A stretch of DNA of 64,000 nucleotides. Source: Cryptomeria japonica (lineage: Eukaryota; Streptophyta; Pinopsida; Cupressales; Cupressaceae). This document shows, piece by piece, positions 1-12,443 of this stretch. The notes under the pieces are model-generated. The model ran no database searches. It worked only from the letters and a program-made list of their open reading frames with translations, and was not told where the DNA came from. Each line of letters begins with the position of its first letter. Positions within the stretch are counted from its first letter, which is position 1. Made by a program: the position numbers and the translations under genes. The stretch is from the NCBI RefSeq assembly GCF_030272615.1, contig NC_081408.1, forward strand, positions 339,542,793 through 339,606,792, read 5' to 3'.

Positions 1-3000
1 CCTCAATTAAACCAACTCGAAGATTTGGTATTTTTGCTCAAGAAATTAGGCTTAGAATTCAGATTAAACTCTAGTTCAAAGTTATTTAAATTAGGCTTTT
101 TACATTGAGAAAAATTGTTCTAATTTGCAGGAGATTATGCAAGACTCTTGTATTGCTATAGATGACTTTACATACAAGGAAGCAATCTCAAATTTAATAT
201 TTTATTCGTGAATATTTGCTTAAACATTCATAAAAAAATTATTTTAGAAATATCAATCATCAATTTATTATTTTACTAATTTTATTAATTTTTTATTTAC
301 AGTTAATATTTTTTTATATTTTGAATATAAAGAAATATATTTTTAGTTTATATTAACACTTAGAATTGTTATCTAATTTATTAAACTTTTTACACTTACA
401 AACTTAATAAAATATTTATGAAATATTGAGTGGTGGCATTTTGAAAAATAAAATTTAAAGTTACATAGAAAAATAAATCATGTAGATAGGAAAATTTAAT
501 TCTTAAACAAGCTAAGTAAATATAATGACTTTTTGGCTATTTAAATCTATTTGTTTGTCTATGATTTGTGTATTTATAATAGTTTAAATACATATTAATA
601 TTTCTTTTTTTATATAAAAAAATAAAATATTTTTTCAAATTATAATTTATTTTAGTTAAACTAATATTCTTATTTTGTTTTCTTGTCATTTTAGTAATTT
701 TTTCTCAATGAATTTTTATCTAAAAATAAGTATGTAATTAATAAGTTAACATATGAAGTAGTGGTTTTAGACATTATCTCGTAGAAATGAATGAGAATGT
801 AAGTGGGAAAACAATAGGAGCTATAAATTTGAATATTTAAACATAGGGGAGGGGGGGGGGGGGGGGGGGTGGTGAGGGGGAGGGCCTTGATGACGAGGGT
901 CTACTTGTGGTAGAAGTCGATTGAGAATCACATGAGGAAAGTTCTATTTCAAAAAGTATGTCTTTCAACTATGAACTTTTGTAGATGGACCCATGTTTTC
1001 CCCCTTTAGAGTATGTCTCAAGTTGCCCCACTCTTTTGAAATATCTTGGAGGCTTTTGTAAGGTTAAAAAAATAAGTGGGAAAAATCTTGTTCCTCTAGT
1101 TAGGGGAAGGGGAAAGATCATCTTTACCTTAGAGTCCCAAATTGTATTTTGAAAAGAAGGATCTTAAAAATAGAATTATCTCTCATTGGAATTTTTTTTT
1201 TTGGTCATTTACCTGATATTGATGATGTTAGAGGATGGGTAGGTAGAAGGTCTTTAGAATTTTGAGGGAAAGAAATATTTGCTAGAATTACTAGTGTATT
1301 TAGGAAGCTTTTGGTTGTTGATTTAGTTCAAGGTTAAGGAAACATCTCATCTTCACTATAATCTATGTAATCTTGTTTGTTGGATTCTCTCTTCCCTCGT
1401 AGATAGATTTGGCCTCTAACTAAGAAATTATCTATAAATAAGAGGTTGAATTTATGAGAGTAGTCCCCATGGCATGTTTCAAGTGCAAAAATTTGGTACA
1501 TTGAACCCAAAAGTTGTCTAGATGGAAAATAAGGCAGAGTTATAGAGATTATAAACCTAATCAGGTTGTGGATTATTTTGAGATTCTTCCATCTCATAGA
1601 GACTCCTTTTTTGTCCTTTATAATGATCTAAACCCATTAGGTGTAGAAGTGGGAAGTAAAAAAATTGATAATTATATATTGGTGGTGGGTATTTTAGAGA
1701 TTATAGCATAGCATTAAAGAGCCCCGAAACTAAGGATTGACTTAAAGGTGGATTTTCCCGTAATCCTTCAACTCATAAACATAATGAAATACCACTACAT
1801 TCATGAATAAAGAAATAAATTATATGATACTAAAGGTTTTCGAGTGTAAAAACCCATGTATGAATAATTTGTATATTAGAATAGAGGTTGTAAAATATGT
1901 AGAATAGATTCACCTTAAAATAATAGTTCACATCTTCTAGCACCTATAAGATTATAAATTATTTTATAATTTCTTTCTCATGTTTTACACTCATTTTAGT
2001 CATCCTATCACATGTGAGTTATGAGCCTTTTTTATTTATTTATTTTTCCATCCCTAATATTATTGTACTTTTCCTTATCCTTTTCACTTGAGCATATGAT
2101 TTCTTATTATTTTTCTTTCATGACCCCTCACTCATTTTACCTTAACATTTTTTTTTTTTAATAAAATTTATTAAATGATATCAAATGTATTTAACCTAGT
2201 GCACTAACCACATTTTCATTCCTAAAGTCGTACTTTCCAAACATTTTTGTGATTGGGAACCACTAACTTGGGTGGAAAACCTTCCCCTTTACTATTCATA
2301 GGAAATTGACCCACTTCTAACTTTGAGACTTCTCCTCACAATTGTTTATATGGAAAACATAGAATTTCCATCCTCTACTGAAGATAATTCGTTCGCCATA
2401 AAATTATTAAATTAAGATAAAAGGAGAAAAGTAGATTTCCATCTTAAATTTTGCTAAAACGAATATTTTTTATTAAGGTTCAAATAGTTTTTGAGGGGAA
2501 TTGAAACCCCTTATAGATAGATTTTACAAGAATCTAGAACCCACTTATAGAATATTGCAAAAAATACCACATAGACAATTAAAAACCAACCATCAACCAA
2601 AAGCTAGAAACTAAGCATCAAGGAACTAGCTAAAACACCCAAAAGGTCGAAGCCATGAACCAAGAGATCTCAAAGATAAATAGACAAAGGGTTTTGCAAG
2701 GCTCCCATAACCTGAACCATAGGTTTTGGAAAGGCTCCCATAACCTCAAGACCCAGTAAAATAAAGAATTAGCATATACAAATCATCTCGGTGATTGAGT
2801 TTTGAAAAGGCCCCCATAAACTTTAAAGTAAGGGAAACACTTGCTCCTCTTGAATAGACAAGAACATAAGGAAGAGCAGAAACATAAAGTTTTGATAGGT
2901 TCTTCAAATTATAATAATGTGTTTTAGAATGGCTCCCATAACCATCAAACAAACAAAAGAACCCTGCACAGTACAAAGGCTCCACCTCCATAGGAGAAGA

Positions 3001-3120
3001 AAGAGTAGAATAGGGTAACCAACCTTGTACTACATTTCCTTAAAAAGGATTATTATGATTAGTTTTTATATAGAAATAATAAAGTTTCCCCTTGAGAGTA
3101 ACTTTTAAGAATTATTTTTT
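1..3120. other. AT-rich non-coding stretch
   Basis: I find no convincing gene here. The sequence is AT-rich with many short homopolymer runs. Between about 2,690 and 2,945 the motif GGCTCCCATAA, or a one-base variant, recurs four times with irregular spacing. A short open frame at 1,514-1,711 shows no recognisable domain. The stretch is probably decayed repeat sequence upstream of the copia relic that follows. Confidence 0.6.
846..892 (+). repeat. Poly-G tract
   Basis: A run of 19 consecutive G (851-869) sits inside a longer G-rich strand broken only by single A or T bases. Such a strand could form a G-quadruplex. Runs of this length are also prone to sequencing and assembly length errors. 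Confidence 0.9.
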
Positions 3121-3128
3121 ATATTTAA

Positions 3129-4450
3129 GTGCATGAGATTTTATCTCATGTAGCAAAGCTGACATTCATTTGTTTTTGGTTATCACTTGCAGTATCATAT
3201 GATTTAGAAATCGATAAAATGGATGTGAAGATAGCTTTCCTTTATGGTGATTTGGAGGAAGATATTTATATGTCACAACCCAAGCATTTTGTGGTTGAAG
3301 GTAAAGAACATCTGGTATGTAACTTGAATAAATCTCTATATGGTTTGAAACAATCTCCTAAGATGTGGTATAAGAAATTTGATACCTATGTGTTGATTTT
3401 GGGATTTCAGAGATCTAAATTTAACCATTGTGTGTATTTTAAAACTAAAAATGGCTACATTCTCATTATTGCATTGTATGTAGATGATATGTTGTTTTTT
3501 TGGAATGGTAATATGATTTCAAATTTGAAATTTTAGTTGTCAACACAGTTTGATATGAAAGATTTACATGCAGATAGGTATATCTTGGGGACACAGATTA
3601 GAAGAGATAGAGCTAGTAGAAAGATTTGGTTAAGCCAAATAGAGTATGTGAACTTGGTGTTGGAGAGATTCAACATGTTGTCTTGTAAACCTTTGGTAGG
3701 TCCTATTTTGCAAGGAACAAAATTATTAGTTAAGGATTGCCTGAAATCTCCTTTTGAGATATAGGACATGACTAGAGTAATGTATACAAGTGTTGTAGGC
3801 AATTTGATGTATGCCATAGTCTATACAAGGCTAGACATTGCCCAAGCAATGGGAGTTCTAAGTCAGCTTATGGCTAATCCTGAACGAGTGCATTAGGATG
3901 CTGTGAAGAGAGTGTTCATACATTTGTGGGGTACTTCTGAGTATTCCCTATGTTTTCATGGTTATCATAGTGGACCTTGACATTTAGTTTGTATTCATGG
4001 ATTTGTGGATTTGGATTAGGTAGGTGAAATTGACAATAAGAGATCCACTAGTGGATACATTTTCATGATGTTTGGTGGTGCTATTAGTTGGATGAGTAAG
4101 CGCCAGGTTGTAGTCACTTTGTCCACGATAAAAGTAGAGTACATGGCAGCTACTCATGCTTGTAAGGAAGCCATTTAGCTTAAGAGTTTGTGTTCTGGTA
4201 TTGATTTTGATTCAAGACAAATTACATTTTGTTGTGACACTTAGATTGCCATTAGTTTAGATAAGGTTTCTACTTTCCATGCCTAAACAAAACATATTGA
4301 TGTACAATTCCATTTTCTTCATGATATGGTAGAAGATGGAAAGGTGAAGTTGGAGAAGGTTGATACTTGGCGAATGTTGCAAATGCATTGACAAAGCCAC
4401 TGAATAATGATAATTTTGAATGGTGTACCAGTTCAATGGGCCTTGGGGCC
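3129..4450 (+). pseudogene. Copia reverse transcriptase/RNase H relic
   Basis: This is the 3' half of a Ty1/copia polyprotein. The first frame (3,129-3,536) has the reverse-transcriptase landmarks KMDVKIAFLYGDLEEDIYM, SLYGLKQSPKMWYKKF and the catalytic YVDD box (LYVDDMLFF). After an in-frame stop, 3,537-3,764 continues with the MKDL and LGTQIRRDR region. Past another stop comes the RNase H part: STSGYIFM, GGAISWMSKRQ, LSTIKVEYMA and the TKHIDVQFHF region. At least seven stops interrupt it, several replacing Q or W codons. The 5' half (gag, protease, integrase) is not recognisable upstream. The family call is firm, and the copy is dead. Confidence 0.9.
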
Positions 4451-4488
4451 TGAGAAGTTGATGTTGTAGACTCTTGAAAATCTTCAAC

Positions 4489-4515
4489 AAGTGGGAGAAT
4501 ATTGGGATAAGGTGT
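4489..4515 (+). other. Polypurine tract and decayed 3' LTR start
   Basis: The purine run AAGTGGGAGAA directly follows the end of the copia polyprotein relic and is followed by TATTGGGATAAGG. Copia LTRs here begin TGTTGG, so this looks like a 3' LTR start with a G-to-A change in the conserved TG. I could not find the other end of the LTR. Confidence 0.6.
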
Positions 4516-6742
4516 CTCAACCTTGGAGTCCTAACATTGGTTATTTAATAATTAGTTTATTCTAATTTGTTAATTTCCTAAGTTGTGATTCACTTTGTGG
4601 GTCCTCTTAGTGAGGTGGCATCCTACATGGAAGAGATGAGATGGTGTAATCCTCTTTTAAAAAATTGGTGTCCACTTGGAAGCTTCTACATTTTTGGAAG
4701 GCGTTGTCATATATTTCCAGTTTGGAGTAGAAATTGATTTGGCAATTTCCTATGTTGACTAAAGAGTCTTGGATTGTGTTTTATATTATGGATTAGAGTT
4801 GTATTTGAGCAGCTAATATTTATGGTAGAGTTCACTTTTGACAAGTGGTGTGAGGTAAGGAAAGCACCTATTCTTGGTTGTGAGAATTTCCATTTTGAAC
4901 TTGCATTGCATTTGGCAAGATGACTATGTTAGGTGAGATAGGTATTAGTGCTTTGGAAGTTGCTATGTGCAACATGTCATGACAATGGTAATTGTATTAT
5001 TTATGACACAACCTACCTCTTAAGCTTTGAAGTTAGGTATGGAAATCATGCCCGAGTCTCCCTCTTTGTGTTGAGCTCTATAAATTTGTGGTGTCTTGGC
5101 TTATTTTGTATAAGAGGTTGAATATTTTGAGGGACATCGTTATGCTTCTAGAATTATTCCCGAATCTTGTAATAGTGTGAAGACTCTTGAAGAGCATAGC
5201 TCTGAGATTGTATTGTAACTTGTAATGGCCCTCCTTGATTCATCTTTCCTTTTTGTACATCAATAGACCATATTGATATAGATTCTAGTCTATTTTATGA
5301 TGATTTGATGGTATAATATTATGTACTAACCCTATTTCATGATTATATTGGATATGATGATTATTATGATAGTGCTTGGTTGTTGTAGCTATCTTCTACT
5401 GCATTTATGATAGGGACGATGTCCTACCACTCATTCATGAGCATGATATGACATTGCGGTTCCCCTTCACTTGTCTGTCTATTTCATGATATATGTTATG
5501 GTATATGTTGTTGTACTTTTATTGGTGGTGACAGGTTTGCAGGTACTAGATATTTACTCCACTTGGCTTCATAGGTTTGAGTGTGTCTTCATCCCAATGG
5601 GAAGTTGATTGGAGATGACATGAAATCCCATTCTACACTTTAGGTTTAAGTTGGTACCCTCTCAGTCTTGGTTTTGTTGTTAGAGTTATGTAGTGCTATT
5701 TTATGTTACCCTATGTTGGGTCATCATGAGGAGTTGTGATTATTTATTAAATTAATTATTAATTGATTCATATAATTTATTATTAAAACAAATTGATGGA
5801 TGACATTAATATTTTATATTAATTTTATTTTATGGATATATATTTTATTGGTGCCTTTTATTATTATTATTCGATGGTTTACTGTTTATTTGAATATTTA
5901 TTATTTGAGCCATTGATTTAATTGGATTTATTATTATTTATTGGTTATTGAATTATTTTTTGTTTTATTTATTTATTTGCTTTATTTTTTATTTATTTAT
6001 CTACTTATTTATTGGTTATTTATTTGTTATTATTTATTTACTTACCCCTTGTTATGATTGGCCCTTGTGGGAGTTGTGATTGTGAAGGTATTAATATTAT
6101 TTAATTGTTTGTTTATTTATTTATACTATTTTGTAGTTTAACATTTATTGGACATTTATAGTATTACCCATTTGATTATTTAATTATTGGGTTGGTCTTA
6201 TTCATTTAATTCTCTTTTTACTCTTTTTTATTATTTACCCTACCTACCCTATTTTATGATTGGTGGAGAGTTTTGGGTAATTCAACTAATATTATTTTAT
6301 ATTATTTTCACCTTGGTTTCGGGTATGATAGGTGTGAAATATTATATTTAATTATTATTTTTGTTAGCCGACATATTTCATAGTTTTGAATGAAGTTATA
6401 TTTATATGGATTTTTGAGCATTATTGTTGGTTGGCTTGCTGGAGATTGTATTCATTTTTACAAAATTCTTGATTTTGTCTTGGATTTGGGATTGCGCATC
6501 ATCAAATTTCATTGTTCATTTTCTGCTATTACCAGATCGAAGGTTTTATCCTTCTTTGTATTTATTTTCAAAAAGCTTGTTTGGAAAATATTGTCTATGG
6601 GCAATTTCGAGTTGCTAAGGAATTAAAAATAAATCAATTATAAATGTAATTGTTGGGACTATTGAATTCTCGGTTAGAATTTTTGAAAATATTTGTTTTG
6701 ACTTTCTGGGTTTGGAGTTGCATGTATTATTTTGGTTCTATA
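4516..6742. other. Non-coding, AT-rich, probable LTR remnant
   Basis: No gene is recognised. The first part should be the 3' LTR of the copia relic. From about 5,740 to 6,360 the sequence is dominated by TTTATT and ATTATT words. An open frame at 6,390-6,626 has no known motif and looks fortuitous. Confidence 0.5.
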
Positions 6743-7105
6743 GTGACTGTTATATCAGCGACAAAACCTTGTGTATATGTCGTGGTGTCGCGAATGTGAT
6801 GTTTAGTCTATTAGCATTTTTGTAGTGATTATAGTGTGAACAAAAAAACCCTATGTATGTGTCATAGTGTGTTGTGAATGTGTTGTTTAGCCTGTTAGAT
6901 GTTTTGCAATGAATTGTTGTGTGCACAAGAAAACCTTGTTTATGTGTCACAGTGTGTCATGAATGTGAAGTTTAGCCTGCTATATGTTCTACAATAACTG
7001 TGTATGTGTCAAAGAGTGTCGCGAATGCACCATTTAGCCTATTAGATGTTTTGTAGTAACTGTTGTAGGTAGGGCAAAGCCCTGTGAATGCACTACAAAG
7101 TTTTG
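6743..7105 (+). repeat. Diverged ~84-bp tandem repeat, about 4.5 copies
   Basis: Each copy carries, in order, an AAACCCTRTGTATGTGTC-like core, a GTGTSGYGAATG core, TTTAGCCTRTTAG and a closing TTTTGTAGTRAYTG. Copies start near 6,743, 6,827, 6,910, 6,992 and 7,055. The fourth is shortened at its 5' end and the fifth is partial. Copies differ at perhaps 15-25% of positions, so the array is old. Confidence 0.8.
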
Positions 7106-9192
7106 TAAATGCATTGTTGATTATGTACTGTTGTTTTGGCCTTTTTGAGTTTTTTTTTTAATTTCTGTTTTTCATATTTTTTTGTCAATCTAGAGGCTGT
7201 CATTTTGGCTTTCTTTTTGAGTTCCTAAGTTGTTCTAGGATAGATTATTCAATTAGAATTGATTACTTTCATTGCTTTGGTTTAAGAAAGACAAGTTGTT
7301 CCTTGCTCATGTTTATAGATTTTGTATGAGGCTCTTGGGTATTATTTGACTTGGCATTATGGCATTTTGGCTTTTCTGAGTTTCTTGATGTTGTTCTGGG
7401 AATGATTTATTTATTTGAGATGATTAATTACACTATTAGATTGAGAAATATGAGAAATGCTTTGCTGTTATTCTTTGGGTTCATATTGGATGTTTTTGAT
7501 AATGAGATTCTTGATGTTTAATGATTCTTGGTTGCCTATGTAGGGCTGTGATAGTGACATATGTTGTTCATGCCCATGGGCATAACTTTTGATTTTAACC
7601 TTGGTTATCCAGTTATGTTGCATTGAGAGCCCTTGTTTATGTGGTATGTATGATGTTACCCTAAGGTCTAGGTACATCCTAGTAGGAGTGGGCTTCCAAG
7701 TGAGTGACTGGGGTCATGGGGAGTAGACAACTAGGTTACCCAGGGTCTAGACCACTAGGATATCTCATTGGGAGTTTACCTTGTAATCAAGTCATAATTT
7801 AAATTAATTCATTCTAGGAAGGGGTTGGATAATAGTAATTCACCATAATAAGAAAATCTCCCTTCCTCCTTTAAGGTTGAGATGACTTTGCATGGGCATT
7901 ATGGATGTCGGAATGGGTTCCTAGGTTCCAATTATGATTGCATGCGATGCCAATCTTTCCTTACATGTAGTTCCTAGCACATTGAGTCTTAATTTGTTGA
8001 GTAGCCTCTAGAGGTCTTATGTTGTTTTGAGCTTTGCTTTAGCCACATGATGTGTGGAGTGTTATCCTATGGTTGTTAGGTGTCAGCCTAGATCTAGAGT
8101 GTGTATGGGATCTTGTATCATCTCTTAGCAGAGGGGGGGTGGTTCCTTTGGTTCCACATGATCAAGTGGTTTTATACCTTCTTCCATTGGGATGTTCTTC
8201 TTTGGATGCTCTTATCTCTTCAGCTATGGATGGACATTTGTAGAAGATTGATGTATATGCTTCATATGACATACGTATAATTTAGGAGATAATTGTATTA
8301 TGGTTGAGAGGTACACTCCTTGATGTAAATTAATATAGTATTCATATGTAATGGTAGATGATATTTTAGGTGAACATATTGATGTATCTTTCTTGTATCT
8401 TAGATAATGCTCATTAATGGAATTGGTTCTATAGATATGTATTTAGTGTTATGTGAATGTCTATGATGATTAAGGAAATTGATTAGTAATGTGGTGATTA
8501 GTATTGGAAATAAAATAATGATGCTAGGATGTTGAATAAGTGATTGGGATTAGGAACATTTGGAATTGGTGTTTTTAAATGAATCTTAGGGGTTTAATGG
8601 GATTTGCATTATTAATGGATCTATTCATGATAGATAAACTAGTGAGGTATCTTATGTATGCATGAAAAAAGAAAGCTTAGTTGAGTTATAATGCATTGGA
8701 TCATGATAGTAAATATGATGTTATGCTTATATGGATATGATCTTGATGAGGTTGTAAGTAATAGCATTGAGGTGCCCTAGGGAAAGTTCAATTATAGAGT
8801 TGCATTTGTTTTCGCTTGCATATAGTGCTTTTATGTTTATGTTCATGATGAAAGCATATATATCTTGTTAATGTATGTTAGATGCATATGAGTAGTTAGT
8901 TGTATATGTTGCATTAGTAGATGTTTTTAAATTTTTTTTAACCTCTATTTGCATATTATATGGTTAGTTTCTCTAGAGTATTTTGGTAGGAATTACATAG
9001 CTATTGTTGTTGTTGATTAATACAATTGAGTTGAGTGTTTGGAGTGTGCATTTTTTATTGGAAGGGTTTTCCCACGTATATGTTGTGTTATGAGTTTATT
9101 GTATTTTAAATATTTGTTAATTTTTAATTAGATGTGCATATAAATCTATAATAGTTAAAGGGTTTATAAATTATTTGCATTCATTCTCTTGA
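7106..9192. other. Non-coding stretch
   Basis: No coding similarity is recognised. The open frames at 7,468-7,677 (minus) and 8,052-8,243 (plus) lack domain motifs. The phrase GGTTACCCAGGGTCTAG near 7,733 is vaguely like words in the large LTR at 12.4-16.7 kb, so this may be a decayed long LTR, but I cannot align it securely. Confidence 0.4.
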
Positions 9193-10390
9193 TAGTTCAA
9201 TGTAGGAAGTTGTATTCCACTATGAGACCAAGATCTTTCATCTCAAATTCATTCATCATAACAACTTTGAATTCACATTTCATCATAGAACTACTACCCA
9301 TATACAATAGATCATCAACATACAAACTTATGATGACAAATATCAGTACCTTCTTGTTTGTAGTAAAGGGTAGGATCACTCTTACTTCTCTGGAAGCCAT
9401 TCTCCTGAAAGTATCCATCAATCCTAGCATACCACACTCTCAGTGCTTGCTTGAGGCCATACAAAGCCTTCTTCAACCTATACACTTGATTCTCTTTTCC
9501 TTCTACTTCAAAACCTTGTGGCTGCTCCACATATACTTCCTCTTCTAACCACCCATTCAAGAAGGCACTTTTCACATCCATATGATGTATGCTCCACTTA
9601 TTCTGAGTTTCCAATGAAATCAATATTCTAATGCTCTCTTGTCTTTCTATTGGTGCAAATGTCTCTTCATAATCAATTCCATAATTTTGTGTGAAGCCTT
9701 TAGCAACTAATCTTTCCTTGTGTCTTTCAACACTCCCATCACTGTTAAACTTGGTCTTGTAGACCCATTTGGTTCCAATCTTTTTCTTGTCATGTGGAAG
9801 CTCTGTCAACTCCCAAGTGTCATTCCTATGAATGGAATCCATCTCTTCTTCCATGGCTTGCACCCAAATCTCATTAGTACACAAATCTTCAAAACATGAT
9901 GGTTTAAAATCAGCCTTGGCTAATAAAGCAAAATTCACTGTCTCACCTATTGGGTTTTCTTCATGTACTTGATTTGCATTCCTCTGATAGATGTCACTCA
10001 ATATCCTTACCTTCCTTGTAGATCTTGGAGAAGAAGGTGGACTTGAACTTGGTAGTAAAGAACTTGATGAAGGGTTGCTTGATGGAGTTAAACCACTGGA
10101 TATAGAAACATTAGTTGACTGCTCATGATCAATATCAATAATTATATCATTATTTAAAAAAGATTTTGTCTTCTCAACATGGCCTTTTTGATGACCATAA
10201 ACTCCTCCTTCATCAAAAATAACATCTCTTGAAGCAATAAGCTTGTTAGTGATGAGATTATACAATCTATAAGACTTGCTTTTCTAACTATACCCAATAA
10301 AAATACATGACTCACTCTTTGCATCTAACTTTTGTCTATTCTGATAAGGTATAACACATAAGCCAAACAACCAAAAACTTTGAAATGATT
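9193..10390 (-). pseudogene. Copia A reverse transcriptase, truncated
   Basis: The main open frame runs from 10,265 down to 9,315. In order it contains a serine/proline-rich linker, the pre-RT region (WVQAMEEEMDSIHRNDTW, IGTKWVYKTKFNSDGSVERH), the core motifs KGFTQNYGIDYEETFAP and HHMDVKSAFLNGWLEEEVYV, and LKKALYGLKQALRVWYARID. A frameshift near 9,350 moves the catalytic box (LYVDDLLYMG) to the next frame, which ends at 9,197 after MKDLG. RNase H should follow but does not, so the element was cut or replaced there. Upstream, about 10,270-10,390, the end of integrase (CIFIGYS-like) is readable before an unrelated insertion. Confidence 0.93.
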
Positions 10391-10830
10391 AACATTAAGC
10401 CACAAGATTCTGAAGGCTACCTCGGCCAACATGGAAGCCCTTATCTACAAGCTGGAGAACTACCAAGGATATAAGGTCACGAAGGGCATTATTGATGTTA
10501 AGAATGACACTCCAAATGATAAGGACATAGGGATTGGGAGAAGAACGAGAGAAAGCACTAAAAGGATGCAAAGCCACGACAAGGAAATCAAGGCTATTAA
10601 GCGGGCAATGGACAATATGGAACAGATGGAGTTGGAAGTGGCAGAAATACTTAAGAAATTAACCTAAGTCTGGGCTTCTGTCGGTCTTTTTTGGTCTATA
10701 ATCTATGTTCTCTTGTTTGCTAGCGTTTTGTTTGCCAACTATCTTTCCTTTGTTTGTTGTCTTTTTGTTTAGCTATGCTGTAATGTTTATCTTTTGATCT
10801 TCTAACTGTATTGAGTTTCAGGGGCCCATC
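10391..10830. mobile_element. ~440-bp insertion inside copia A integrase
   Basis: Copia coding is readable on both sides of this stretch (to about 10,390 on the left and from about 10,830 on the right) but not within it. On the opposite (+) strand it has a 78-residue open frame at 10,431-10,667, rich in Lys, Glu and Met and predicted mainly helical (for example KAIKRAMDNMEQMELEVAEI). A T/G-rich tail follows. The frame resembles a short coiled-coil end of another element's protein, but I do not recognise the family. I saw no clear target duplication, so the exact edges are uncertain. Confidence 0.5.
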
Positions 10831-11359
10831 AAAACCTATTTTCCCATATTCAAAAACATTAGGCCTTTTCCCATATCATGCTTCATAAGGATTCATCTTT
10901 TCCAGTGCATTTTTGGAGATACAGTTGAGGATGTACACTGTTGTAGCAATTGCATCTCCGCAATAAGAATTGCTCAATCCCTTGGTTTGTAGTTCATGCA
11001 CCTTGCCATTTCAACCATAGTACGATTCTTTCTTTCAACCACCCCATTCTATTCAGGTGTGTATGCAGTTGTGAGTTTCCTCTTGATGCCATTAAGATCA
11101 CAATCTCTGGAAAGCCTTTGAGAAAAATTCTTCTCCACGATCAATCCTTAAACATTTGATCTTGCACCCTTTCTCATTTTCTATGAGGGCTTTGAACTTA
11201 TTGAATGTATCCAAGGCTTCATATTTGGCCTTCAAAAAATATACCCAATAATTTCGTGAGTAATCATCAATAAAAGTGATCAAATATAATGACTTACCCA
11301 GACTCTTAGTCTGCATGGGACCACATATATCTGAATGAACAAGATGAAGTGGGTGATGG
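10831..11359 (-). pseudogene. Copia A integrase core
   Basis: Reading leftwards from the CACTA-1 junction, the frame gives the LCGP-like start of the integrase core and the first catalytic Asp in FIDDYSRNYWVYFLKAK. The second Asp is in CLRIDRGEEF. After a frameshift near 11,098 comes the NGVVERKNRTMVEMAR region holding the catalytic Glu, in which the usual Gln before Asn is now a stop. Further left the EKMNPYEAWYGKRPNV region continues until the 10.39-10.83 kb insertion. In a working element this enzyme joins the cDNA to the host chromosome; here it is broken. Confidence 0.9.
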
Positions 11360-11575
11360 TACTAGTACATTCAAAGCTGATTTCCGACGGCAGTTTGTCG
11401 GATTTGCGATGAATTTTCGTCGAAGTGTCGATGAAATCTACCATCAAAAAATCAGCGTTGGATTGGTCGACGATGCCATGCCCGTCGGAAATTCGACAAC
11501 CAATGGACTCTGCCGATGGTCAAAGAAGTCAGTGGTTGAAAGCTTGGTATTCGTCGTAATTCCGACGATGATAAT
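11360..11575. repeat. CACTA-1 left terminal and subterminal repeats
   Basis: The terminal repeat is followed by repeated CCGACGG, CGTCG and GTCGGAAATTCGAC words (near 11,383, 11,398, 11,420, 11,487 and 11,555). In characterised En/Spm elements such short subterminal repeats bind the element's own TNPA-type protein; that role is inferred here. Confidence 0.75.
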
Positions 11576-11630
11576 TTTTATCAAAAAAAAATATTATTAC
11601 ACTGAAGATAATTATTATCACCGATTATGT

Positions 11631-12218
11631 GTTTTCATCGAAAGAATAATATCGATCAGAAAAAGGAAGCTACATCGATAAAAGATATCGATGAGACCCA
11701 GCGATGTCTCATCGATATAAAAGAGCCATCGAAGGAAGCAAACACCGATGAATTGCAGAAAGGACTCACCAAAGATAATAACTTCATCGACAAAAGATAT
11801 TGAAGAAAACAGAGAGGGTCTTCATCGACGGGAAAAGTTCACGAGGAAATAATACTATCGGTGCAACATAAAAAGGACCCACCGAAAGGAGCGTTTTCAT
11901 CGAAAGAATAATATCGATCAGACAAAAAGAAGCTACATCGATAAAAGGTATTGATGAGACCCAGTGATGTCTCATTGATATAAAAGAGCCATCAAAGGAA
12001 GGAAACGCTGATGAATTCCAGAAAGGACTCACTGAAGATAATAACTTCATCGACAAAAGATATCGAAGAAAGCAGAGAGGGTCTTCATCGACAGGAAAAG
12101 TTCTCGAGGAAATAATATTATCGATGCAACATAAAAAGGACCCACCGAAAGGAGCGTTTTCATCGAAAGAATAATATCGATCAGACAAAAGAAAGATACA
12201 TCGATAAAAGATATCGAT
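11631..12218 (+). repeat. ~262-bp tandem repeat rich in ATCGAT
   Basis: Copies begin with GTTTTCATCGAAAGAATAAT at 11,631, 11,893 and 12,156; the third is cut short at about 12,218. Each full copy contains a 13-bp inverted repeat, ATATCGATGAGAC, with an 8-bp loop (11,685-11,718 in copy 1). In copy 2 the CpGs of both arms have decayed to TpG. The words TCGATGA and ATCGATAAAAG recur throughout. A related block lies at 22,139-22,860. Confidence 0.9.
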
Positions 12219-12443
12219 GAGGATATAGGTTTTGAGGAGGTTAAAAGACATGTTCTCGATATGCGTGGTTTTGCCGATGTAACTTTATCGGTGAAGAACG
12301 ATAAGGGAAAATAAAGAAAAGATTCCATGAGATAATAGACTCATTCATCGACGGGGCATAGTGATATCAATGAAAGAAGTATTTCGATGGAAAAATAAAG
12401 GAGGACACTAAAGCCCAAGGTTTATTCGACATAAGTCCCGATG

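Noticed and set aside
11784-12328. Minus-strand Phe/Ser-rich proteins over the 262-bp array
   Set aside because: They come from translating a tandem non-coding repeat, and the repeated protein phrases simply follow the DNA period.
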